NCBI GenBank assembly: GCA_964589635.1
Contig: CAZPRI010000010.1
Span: 1 to 20,302, forward strand
Source: CAZUCU01 sp964589635
GTDB lineage: Bacteria; Patescibacteriota; Minisyncoccia; Phycocordibacterales; JAACPR01
Direction: 5' to 3'
Length of the DNA: 20,302 nucleotides
Shown here: piece after piece, positions 1 to 6,373 of the stretch
How positions within the stretch are numbered: position 1 is the first letter of the stretch
Layout: the number at the start of each line of letters is the position of its first letter
The notes under the pieces: generated by a model
What the model was told of the DNA's origin: nothing
What the model saw: only the letters and a program-made list of their open reading frames with translations
Databases searched by the model: none
Made by a program: the position numbers and the translations under genes

Positions 1-352
1 GTCGAATAAAAAAATCTTTTTGGATCTCAGCAAACTCTTTATCTTCTTCTCTAAAGTAATCAAGTCCACATTCACCTATTCCGATACATTTTGGATGTTT
101 TACTAATTTTTCTAAATCCTTAAATTCCTCCATTGTAGAGTCCCTAACGTAAATAGGATGAAAACCAATAACAGCATAGTAATTTTCATTTTGGTCGGCC
201 AATTCCAAAGCTTTTTTCGAAGAATCAAGATCTGTTCCGATATTTATAACTGCAACCTTATTATCAATTGTCCTTTGTATAACTTGATTTCTATCTTCAT
301 CAAATTTATCAAAGTATAAATGTGCATGTGTATCTATATATTCTGGTTTCAT
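1..352 (-). CDS. tatD: TatD-family metal-dependent hydrolase (N-terminal part, cut by window edge)
   Basis: This is the first 117 codons of a TatD-type deoxyribonuclease/hydrolase; the rest lies beyond base 1. The N-terminus reads MKPEYIDTHAHL, giving the HxH metal-binding pair of the amidohydrolase-like TIM barrel. It is followed by GFHP near residue 63 and GIGECGLDY near residues 92-100, where the Glu is the family metal ligand. TatD enzymes are cytoplasmic and act as Mg-dependent 3'-5' exonucleases or on related substrates. The ATG lies two bases after the metG stop codon (TAA, TT, ATG), so the two genes are probably co-transcribed and translationally coupled. A metG-tatD pairing is common in bacteria. 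The C-terminal metal ligands cannot be checked here. The family call is secure; the exact substrate is not. Confidence 0.9.
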   Translation of the reverse strand, partial: MKPEYIDTHAHLYFDKFDEDRNQVIQRTIDNKVAVINIGTDLDSSKKALELADQNENYYAVIGFHPIYVRDSTMEEFKDLEKLVKHPKCIGIGECGLDYFREEDKEFAEIQKDFFIR

Positions 353-354
353 AA

Positions 355-1809
355 TTAAACTCTTTTAAATAAAGGTTTTTCTGGTTTCCTATTGTTTTTA
401 ATTGCTTCTTTAATTTTCATAGAAGTCTCCGGAAGTATTGGATTTAACATTCTACCAATCGTATAAAGTTCAATAACAAGATCCTTCATGATCTTAACAG
501 CAGCCTCTTTATCTTCTTTAATCAATTTAAATGGCTTTGTATCTTGAATTCTTTGATCAAGCTCCCCAACTTTCTCCCAAACAATATCAACAGCTTTTTG
601 CAAATCTAGTTTTTCAAAAGCATCTATAAAATTTTGTGGGATTGATTCATCTGGTAAATCTGGACACTCGTCCAGATTATCCTCTGACATTTTCATAATT
701 CTGTTTGTGAGGTTTCCGACACCGTTTGCAAGATTAGCATTATGTGCTTTCTCAAATCTTTCGTATGTAAATTCTGAATCCTCAAAATGACTCAATTCTC
801 GAACCATAAAATATCTGACAGAATCAATCCCATATTTTTTAGCAAGCTCGATTGGGTCTACTGTATTTCCGAGACTTTTTGAAATTTTTTGCCCATCAAC
901 ATTTATAAAACCATTAACAATTATATGGCTTGAGAAAGGTAGGCCTACAGATTTTAACATTGCCTGCCATCTGGCTGACTGATGTTGAAGGTTATCCTTT
1001 CCGCAATACTGAACTGTCTCCCCTCCTTCCCAATATTTTTTAAAATTATCCCCTTCCGGCCAACCAAGTGTAGAAACATAGTTCACAAGAGCATCAAACC
1101 AGACATACATAACCTGAGAATCGTCTTCTGGTATTGAAACACCCCAAGGCATTTTTTCCTTAATTCTTGAAATTGAAAAGTCCTCTAACCCATCCTTAAC
1201 CTGATTCCTTATTTCGTTTAATCTAAAATCAGGAATCACAAAATCTTTCTTTTCATAAAGAGAAAGGAGTTCTTCTGAAAAAGAGGAATACTTAAAGAAG
1301 TAGTTCTCTTCTTCAATATTCACCGGATCCCTATCAGGGTGTTCTGAACACCTTCCTTCTACCAAATCTTTTTCTTTAATAAACATCTCGCAACCTTCAC
1401 AATAAAGTCCCATGTACTTCTTCTTGTAGATGTAACCATTGTCTTTACAAATATTCCAAAATTTTTGTGCAGCATATTCGTGGTCCTTATCAGTTGTTCG
1501 AATAAACCTGTCATAAGAAATGTTTAAAGTATCTTTTATTTCTTCGAACGGTTTGGACATCTTATCAACATATTCCTGTGGAGTAATTCCTTCTTCAGTA
1601 GCTTTTTTAAAAATCTTTATTCCGTGTTCATCAGTCCCTGTATTAAAAAATACATCAAATCCCATCATTCTCTTAAAACGCGCAACAACATCTGCTCGAA
1701 TAACCTCCATGGCAAATCCAACGTGCGGCTTTCCATTCACATAAGGTAAAGTTGTTGTAATATAAAATGTCTTACCGTTATTTTCTTTTTTTGAATCTTT
1801 TAATTTCAT
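355..1809 (-). CDS. metG: Methionyl-tRNA synthetase
   Basis: This 484-aa class I synthetase charges tRNA-Met. The N-terminus has the Rossmann start FYITTTLPYVNGKPHVGF, where HVGF (residues 29-32) is the HIGH-type signature, then GTDEHG (58-63). The zinc knuckle is C137-x2-C140 with C154 and H157, so it looks like Cys3His rather than the usual Cys4. KISKS at 308-312 is the KMSKS loop. The anticodon-binding helical domain follows, and the protein ends near residue 484 without the C-terminal tRNA-binding (EMAP-like) extension of longer MetRS proteins. The start is the first ATG and needs no extension. I see no Shine-Dalgarno sequence. The gene lies downstream of the AI-2E gene across a gap of about 118 bp that holds a palindromic element, and is coupled to tatD at its 3' end. 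Confidence 0.97.
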   Translation of the reverse strand: MKLKDSKKENNGKTFYITTTLPYVNGKPHVGFAMEVIRADVVARFKRMMGFDVFFNTGTDEHGIKIFKKATEEGITPQEYVDKMSKPFEEIKDTLNISYDRFIRTTDKDHEYAAQKFWNICKDNGYIYKKKYMGLYCEGCEMFIKEKDLVEGRCSEHPDRDPVNIEEENYFFKYSSFSEELLSLYEKKDFVIPDFRLNEIRNQVKDGLEDFSISRIKEKMPWGVSIPEDDSQVMYVWFDALVNYVSTLGWPEGDNFKKYWEGGETVQYCGKDNLQHQSARWQAMLKSVGLPFSSHIIVNGFINVDGQKISKSLGNTVDPIELAKKYGIDSVRYFMVRELSHFEDSEFTYERFEKAHNANLANGVGNLTNRIMKMSEDNLDECPDLPDESIPQNFIDAFEKLDLQKAVDIVWEKVGELDQRIQDTKPFKLIKEDKEAAVKIMKDLVIELYTIGRMLNPILPETSMKIKEAIKNNRKPEKPLFKRV

Positions 1810-1829
1810 GTTTGTTTTTTAAAACGTGG

Positions 1830-1869
1830 CCTTCGGGTTAACTTGTCTGCCGATAGGCAGGGCCCGAGG
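1830..1869. repeat. Two-tier palindromic element between the AI-2E gene and metG
   Basis: The outer arms are CCTTCGGG (1830-1837) and CCCGAGG (1863-1869), complementary apart from one bulged T. The inner arms CTGCC (1847-1851) and GGCAG (1856-1860) enclose a GATA loop. No T-run follows on either strand, so it is not an ordinary terminator. On the minus strand the motif GTCATCCTCGGGC runs into it, which resembles dispersed extragenic palindromic repeats I remember from other bacterial genomes. That link is memory, not a search result. It is more GC-rich than its surroundings. Confidence 0.45.
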
Positions 1870-1927
1870 ATGACGGAATATTTGGTGAGGACGACCGTAG
1901 TGTATTAAAGAATGACAAATGACATAT

Positions 1928-3007
1928 CTATTTCACACTTGCATTTTTTTTCATTTCCTCCAATTTACTCTTTTCCATATCAGAAATATATTCCATTAGA
2001 GCAGCAGCGACCGGGACAGCAATAATCATTCCTAGAAATCCCGCTATTTGAGCCCCAACGATCAAAGCTATAATAGCCAGCAGCGCAGGAATCCCAACAA
2101 TCTTTTTTACAACTAATGGGTGGATTAATTGATTTTCAAATTGTTGAATTATCAAGAACAGTCCTGCAACCAAAAGTGCTAATGCAAAACCATCTTGAAT
2201 GATTGCAACACCAATGGCCGGTATTGCAGAAATGATTGGACCGAACAATGGAATAAGTTCAAATACTCCGGCGAGAATCGCCAGGAACAACGCATTCTTT
2301 ACCCCAAGAATTGTAAGACCCAAGTAGGTTAAAATAGCAACTATTATACCCAATAAAAGCTGGCCCTGCATCCAAAGTCCAATTTTTCTTTGTGCTCTCT
2401 TCCAAAGATCTATTACATATCTTTCGTGCTTGATTGGAGTAACAATTCTAAGAAAACTCCCTACTCCGTCTTCTTGAACTGCCAAATAGAAGGATATAAC
2501 AATAATCAGGAGGAAACTTAATACTCCACCGAAAATTGTTGACAGTGTCGCAATAAGACCAAAAGTTGCCTGCCCTGTGAACGTAGTTATACTACTGATA
2601 ATATTATTTACTTCTTGTGTGTCACCTAATTTTTCGGTAATAAAAGATAGTCCAGGTAGTGTTTCCATATTTTCAGTTGAGACACTTTCAATATATTTTG
2701 GAATTGTTTTTGTTATTTCTTGAACATCCTTTGCTAATGGAGGCAAAAATATTGTAGCTAAAACAGCAACCCCCAGAATAATGGTTACATAGATAGAAAT
2801 AACCGCTACAGGTCGCGGGAATCTCCTTTTCATTAGCCATCTTGTGAAAGGTTCAACTGATGAAGCCAAAATCACAGATGTAAGAATAATAAGAAGTAAA
2901 TCTCTTACAATAAATAGTAAATATGTCATTAACAAAATAAACAATATTTTAATAATAGAACCTGGAGTAATTGATATATTTATTGAATCGTTAAGTTTTT
3001 CTTTCAT
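1928..3007 (-). CDS. AI-2E family (PF01594-type) membrane transporter/permease
   Basis: This is a 359-aa polytopic membrane protein. Hydrophobic segments lie at about residues 18-50 (two), 66-90, 148-178 (two), 213-236, 238-280 (two), 277-292 and 306-340 (two), with a soluble loop at about 91-147. Family hallmarks are ELIPLFGPIIS (250-260) and NQLIHPLVVKK (292-302). Members were first linked to autoinducer-2 export (TqsA), but many are Na+/H+ antiporter-like or of unknown function, so no substrate is assigned. The tail ends in a charged helix rich in Lys and Glu. An extended -10 (TGGTAATAT) sits 8 nt before the ATG and there is no Shine-Dalgarno, which supports the start and suggests a near-leaderless mRNA. 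It probably continues into metG. Confidence 0.92.
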   Translation of the reverse strand: MKEKLNDSINISITPGSIIKILFILLMTYLLFIVRDLLLIILTSVILASSVEPFTRWLMKRRFPRPVAVISIYVTIILGVAVLATIFLPPLAKDVQEITKTIPKYIESVSTENMETLPGLSFITEKLGDTQEVNNIISSITTFTGQATFGLIATLSTIFGGVLSFLLIIVISFYLAVQEDGVGSFLRIVTPIKHERYVIDLWKRAQRKIGLWMQGQLLLGIIVAILTYLGLTILGVKNALFLAILAGVFELIPLFGPIISAIPAIGVAIIQDGFALALLVAGLFLIIQQFENQLIHPLVVKKIVGIPALLAIIALIVGAQIAGFLGMIIAVPVAAALMEYISDMEKSKLEEMKKNASVK

Positions 3008-3015
3008 TATTCATC

Positions 3016-3043
3016 ATATTACCACTAAAGGTCTTTTTTTCAA
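3016..3043 (-). promoter_or_regulatory. Promoter of the AI-2E gene (extended -10, near-leaderless)
   Basis: On the minus strand, TTGAAA (3038-3043) is followed after 16 nt by TAATAT (3016-3021), which is preceded by TGG, making an extended -10. The ATG begins 8 nt further on, so the predicted transcript starts within a base or two of the start codon. Confidence 0.6.
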
Positions 3044-3125
3044 TATTTAAAACATGGGTCCTCAGTGACGTGGGTTTTTTAAGGCAGATGGTGATGTTGT
3101 GAAGGAAGAACAAACAAGAAAATAA

Positions 3126-3168
3126 ATTTAAATAAAAGGCGGCCCGAGGGACCGCCTTTTATTTAAAT
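3126..3168 (-). terminator. Rho-independent terminator of the M16 peptidase gene
   Basis: A perfect 17-bp stem (3126-3142 with 3152-3168) has a GC-rich core, GGCGG/CCGCC, and a 9-nt loop that can pair further. On the minus strand the descending arm runs into CCTTTTATTT and more T-rich sequence. The TAA stop of the peptidase gene (3163-3165) lies inside the ascending arm. Confidence 0.85.
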
Positions 3169-4437
3169 CTTCATCAGTTTTTTAAACCTATCTTCATCCT
3201 TCTTCTCATGTGGTCCAATCATGGCAAGATTAAGTTTTTCTGGCTTCATAATCTGTTTCAACACTCTCTTAATATCTGAAACTGTTACTTCCCTAATCTT
3301 TTTGATCTTTTCAGTAGGTTTTAGAATTTCTTCACGCATCAATTCTTGAAAGCCAAAATAGTCTGCCCATTCATCAGAAGTCTCAAGTCCTGTGGCAACA
3401 TGACCAATCATAAAATCTTTTGCTTTCTTTAATTCAGCTTCTAGAATTTCATCATCCCTAAGTTTTCTGAACTCTTCCATAATAACTTCAACTGCTTCCT
3501 CAGCTCTTTCATTCCCCACTCCCGTGGTTACGACAAAGGCTCCTCTGTCTGCATGTGTATCAAGTCCAGCTTTTGCGTAATAACACATTCCAAGTTCATC
3601 TCTCATTCTTGTAAACAATCTTGATGAAAAACCTTGTCCTAAAATAGTTGCAGCAACCTTAAGAGCCGAATTTCTCTTGTCATACATCTTAAAAGCCCTA
3701 AAACCTAAAGCAATATGAGTTTGGTCTGTTTTTTTATTTTTAATTAAAAGTCCTGGAGTTTTTTGAGTTTCTTTTGTTTTCTTTTTCTTGATAATCTTTT
3801 CTCCCTCTATTGTCCCAAACGTATCTTTGATTTGTTTCAGTATTTTTGTTTGATCAATATTTCCTGCAACGACTACAACAGTTTTTCCAGGAACATAATG
3901 ATTATCGTGATACTTTACAAAATCATCTCTTTGAAGAGTTTTAATATTTTCCTTCGGACCCAAAATAGTTCTTCCTGCAGGAGAATCTCCATACAGCAGT
4001 TTTGCCCATACATCCCACCTAACAGTTACAGAAGGTAAATCCTCATACATATTTATTTCTTCTATGATTACACCCCTCTCAATATCAATATCTTTCTGGG
4101 GAAATGTTGGATTCAAATATATATCAGAAACCAAATCAATTACCTTATCAATTTTCTTGTAGTGAGTTTTTGCATAATACCCAGTGTATTCATTTCCAGT
4201 AAAAGCATTAGAAGATGCTCCCATACCATCCAATTCTGTTTTAATTTTGTTTGAGTCCCTGTTAGCCGTACCTTTAAAGCACATATGCTCCAAGAAGTGA
4301 GAGAGTCCGTTTATTTCTGGTGTTTCATAATCTGAACCTGCCTCAACCAAAACCATTCCGATAGCTGATTGGGTTTCTTTCATGGGTATTGTGATAATCC
4401 TAAGTCCGTTTGATAAAACTGTTTTTTTGTATTTCAT
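3163..4437 (-). CDS. M16-family zinc metallopeptidase (pitrilysin / processing-peptidase-like)
   Basis: This 424-aa protein has the inverted zinc motif HFLEH (H47, E50, H51). The third ligand is probably E127 in GVIIEEINM, 76 residues later, as expected for the HxxEH-x(74-77)-E arrangement. The C-terminal half has the usual M16 pattern, with GQGFSSRLFTRMRDE and LGMCYYAKAG near residues 270-295. The length fits a single-unit subunit of the PqqL/MPP-beta-like class found widely in bacteria, which forms dimers and degrades or trims peptides. No signal peptide is visible, so it is probably cytoplasmic. It is transcribed from an extended -10 promoter 6 nt before its ATG and ends in a strong terminator, so it forms its own unit. 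It diverges from the small plus-strand gene. The family is certain; the natural substrate is unknown. Confidence 0.95.
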   Translation of the reverse strand: MKYKKTVLSNGLRIITIPMKETQSAIGMVLVEAGSDYETPEINGLSHFLEHMCFKGTANRDSNKIKTELDGMGASSNAFTGNEYTGYYAKTHYKKIDKVIDLVSDIYLNPTFPQKDIDIERGVIIEEINMYEDLPSVTVRWDVWAKLLYGDSPAGRTILGPKENIKTLQRDDFVKYHDNHYVPGKTVVVVAGNIDQTKILKQIKDTFGTIEGEKIIKKKKTKETQKTPGLLIKNKKTDQTHIALGFRAFKMYDKRNSALKVAATILGQGFSSRLFTRMRDELGMCYYAKAGLDTHADRGAFVVTTGVGNERAEEAVEVIMEEFRKLRDDEILEAELKKAKDFMIGHVATGLETSDEWADYFGFQELMREEILKPTEKIKKIREVTVSDIKRVLKQIMKPEKLNLAMIGPHEKKDEDRFKKLMKI

Positions 4438-4443
4438 GAAGGG

Positions 4444-4452
4444 ATTTTAACA
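4444..4452 (-). promoter_or_regulatory. Extended -10 of the M16 peptidase gene
   Basis: On the minus strand TGT TAAAAT is followed by six bases (CCCTTC) and then ATG. The transcript should start at the A of the start codon. No convincing -35 is seen, which is tolerated with an extended -10. Confidence 0.6.
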
Positions 4453-4458
4453 GATATA

Positions 4459-4487
4459 TTTACTTTTATAAAATATTTGTTTAGTAT
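4459..4487 (+). promoter_or_regulatory. Possible promoter of the 118-aa plus-strand gene
   Basis: TTTACT (4459-4464) and TAGTAT (4482-4487) are separated by 17 nt, leaving a leader of about 20 nt before the ATG at 4515. The match to consensus is moderate. It overlaps the probable upstream part of the divergent M16 promoter. Confidence 0.4.
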
Positions 4488-4514
4488 CAGTCCTGAAACA
4501 GCAAGTTCTAAAAA

Positions 4515-4871
4515 ATGACAGAGATATCAGATACCACATGCCAAGTAGCTTATATTGATTTGGTTGCAAAAGTTCTAAAACATCTTGAAGAAAGACGTGA
4601 GTTTGAATGTCCTGAATTTTCTCCTGATGACAAATTAATTGTTGAATACATCATTAAGGATGTGGCGGGAAGATCCATTCATGTTGATCAAAGTCAGGAT
4701 TCCTGTGTGGAAACCTTTGTGGAAATACTCAATAGACTATTCCTAGGGGAGGTTGTCGAGTGGGACAACCTCTCGTACATGGCGACTAGAAATGTCAAAA
4801 GGTTAAACAGAGATACTGTAAAAAGCTTATCGGATTCCCAGAAGATTTTCAAAAAACGAAAAAACAGATGA
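4515..4871 (+). CDS. Uncharacterised 118-aa acidic-to-basic small protein
   Basis: I do not recognise this family. It is a soluble, probably helical protein with no signal peptide or membrane segment. The first two thirds are acidic (for example LKHLEERREFECPEFSPDD and VVEWDNL), and the last 30 residues are strongly basic, ending KIFKKRKNR, which could bind nucleic acid. It contains three Cys residues (C9, C32, C64 by my count) without a zinc-binding spacing. It is one of only two plus-strand genes in the window. A bidirectional terminator follows its stop directly, shared with convergent glyQS, and a divergent promoter region separates it from the M16 gene. The compact fit between promoter and terminator makes it very likely a real gene. 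No Shine-Dalgarno precedes the ATG. Confidence 0.75.
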   Translation: MTEISDTTCQVAYIDLVAKVLKHLEERREFECPEFSPDDKLIVEYIIKDVAGRSIHVDQSQDSCVETFVEILNRLFLGEVVEWDNLSYMATRNVKRLNRDTVKSLSDSQKIFKKRKNR

Positions 4872-4875
4872 TTTC

Positions 4876-4910
4876 AAAAGCGCAGGCCTTCGGCCTGCGC
4901 TTTTTCTTTT
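4876..4910. terminator. Bidirectional terminator between the 118-aa gene and glyQS
   Basis: AAAAGCGCAGGCC and GGCCTGCGCTTTT form a perfect GC-rich hairpin with a TTC loop. The plus strand continues into TTTTTCTTTTT, and the minus strand ends its stem in TTTT. It sits exactly between the convergent stop codons (TGA at 4869-4871 and the glyQS stop at 4910-4912). Confidence 0.92.
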
Positions 4911-6259
4911 TACAAATCCTCAATCTTTACCCTTTTTTGTTCTCCAGTGTCTCTATCACGAAGAGTTACTGTTTGGTCTTCTAGAGAATCAAAATCAACT
5001 GTAATACAACTCGGTGTTCCAATCTCATCTTGCCTTCGGTATCTTTTTCCAATGTTACCGTTGTCATCAAAAATAACTCTCACTCCTTTTGATTTTAAAT
5101 TTTCATAAATCTCTCTGGCTAAAGCAACTAGCTCTGGCTTATTTTTAAGTAATGGAGAAACGGCAAACTGATATGGAGCTATTTCTTTTGGAAGCTTAAG
5201 AAATACTCTCTTCTCTCCATTCATCTCATCTTCATGATATGCAGAAGTAAGAACTGCTAACACTGTTCTCTCTAGTCCAAGTGAGGGTTCAATAACATGT
5301 GGTATAAATCTTTCTCCTGTTTGCTGATCAAAATAACTTAAATCAGTTCTACTTACTTCTGAATGATTTTTTAAATCATAATCAGTTCTATAAGCTAAAC
5401 CAAACAGTTCTTTCTTTCCAAACGGATATTCAAATTCAAAATCAATTGTCTTTTCTGAATAGTGTGCCCTATCTTCTGCAGGAACATCAAATTCTGAAAC
5501 AATCTCTTTATTGATTCCAACTGCTTCTATAAAGTCCCATGTTGATTTCCTAAAATTTTCAAAATGATCCTTCCAATCTTCTTTTTTTATAAAGAATTCG
5601 ATTTCCATTTGTGTGAACTCTCTTATTCTAAAAATAAAATCTCGAGGTGCAACTTCATTTCTAAATGATTTTCCTATTTGAGCAATACCAAAAGGTATCT
5701 TTGGGTGAAGGGAGTCAAGAACATTTTTGTAGTTTGTGAAAATACCCTGGGCAGTCTCAGGTCTAAAATAAGTTCTTGAGTCTTCGTCTCCAGATGCACC
5801 AACAATTGTTGAAAACATCATATTAAATTTAGTAACCCTACCCAACTCATTTCCATCAGGACTTTTAATACCTTTTTCTTTGATAAATGAATCCATGTCT
5901 TGTGGCGACATAGAAGAAACATCCTCTCCCAAATCTTCTAGTAGTTGGTCTGCTCTATATTTTTTCTTTGTCTTTATATCTTCAACCATGGGATCAGCAA
6001 AGTTTTTGGCATGACCTGAGGCTTCAAAAGTTTTAGGATGCATTATTTGAGTCGCATCGAGTCCAAAAATATCGTCTCTTTTAGTAACAAACATCTCCCA
6101 CCAAATATTCTCTATATTTTTCTTAAGCTCAACTCCAAGTGGCCCGTAATCAAAAAAACCAGATAGACCTCCGTAAATTTCTGAACCTTGAAATATAAAC
6201 CCTCTTCTTTTACAAAGTGAGATAATTTCTTCCATTTTATTGTCTTGTATTTTGCTCAT
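4910..6259 (-). CDS. glyQS: Glycyl-tRNA synthetase, single-chain alpha2 class II type
   Basis: From the chosen start this is 449 aa, the dimeric eukaryote/archaea/Firmicute-like GlyRS rather than the bacterial GlyQ+GlyS tetramer. Signatures: FIFQGSEIYGGLSGFFDYGP near the N-terminus, YFRPETAQGIFTNYKN (RPETAQG at about 166-172), motif 2 from GKSFRNEVAPRDFIFRIREF (about 196-215), motif 3 EPSLGLERTVLAVL (from about 324), and a C-terminal anticodon-binding domain with GKRYRRQDEIGTP. I start at the ATG of MSKIQDNKMEEI because family members begin about there and an extended -10 lies 7 nt upstream. An in-frame ATG at 6313, 18 codons earlier, has a GGAGGG Shine-Dalgarno-like sequence 8 nt before it and would add a hydrophobic stretch; I think it less likely. 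The gene ends at the shared bidirectional terminator. Confidence 0.95.
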   Translation of the reverse strand: MSKIQDNKMEEIISLCKRRGFIFQGSEIYGGLSGFFDYGPLGVELKKNIENIWWEMFVTKRDDIFGLDATQIMHPKTFEASGHAKNFADPMVEDIKTKKKYRADQLLEDLGEDVSSMSPQDMDSFIKEKGIKSPDGNELGRVTKFNMMFSTIVGASGDEDSRTYFRPETAQGIFTNYKNVLDSLHPKIPFGIAQIGKSFRNEVAPRDFIFRIREFTQMEIEFFIKKEDWKDHFENFRKSTWDFIEAVGINKEIVSEFDVPAEDRAHYSEKTIDFEFEYPFGKKELFGLAYRTDYDLKNHSEVSRTDLSYFDQQTGERFIPHVIEPSLGLERTVLAVLTSAYHEDEMNGEKRVFLKLPKEIAPYQFAVSPLLKNKPELVALAREIYENLKSKGVRVIFDDNGNIGKRYRRQDEIGTPSCITVDFDSLEDQTVTLRDRDTGEQKRVKIEDL

Positions 6260-6266
6260 TGGGTAA

Positions 6267-6294
6267 ATGTTAGCATAAAACATTGTTTTTGTAA
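6267..6294 (-). promoter_or_regulatory. Promoter of glyQS (extended -10, leaderless start)
   Basis: On the minus strand, TTACAA (6289-6294) and TAACAT (6267-6272) are separated by 16 nt, and TGC precedes the -10. The ATG at 6259 comes 7 nt after the -10, so transcription would start at the start codon. Confidence 0.6.
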
Positions 6295-6373
6295 TAAAAA
6301 AGGAGAGCAGCATTACCTGTTCCCTCCATTAGCGAAGCTCGCCACTCTCATCATTTTTTAAAACGATGATAAA

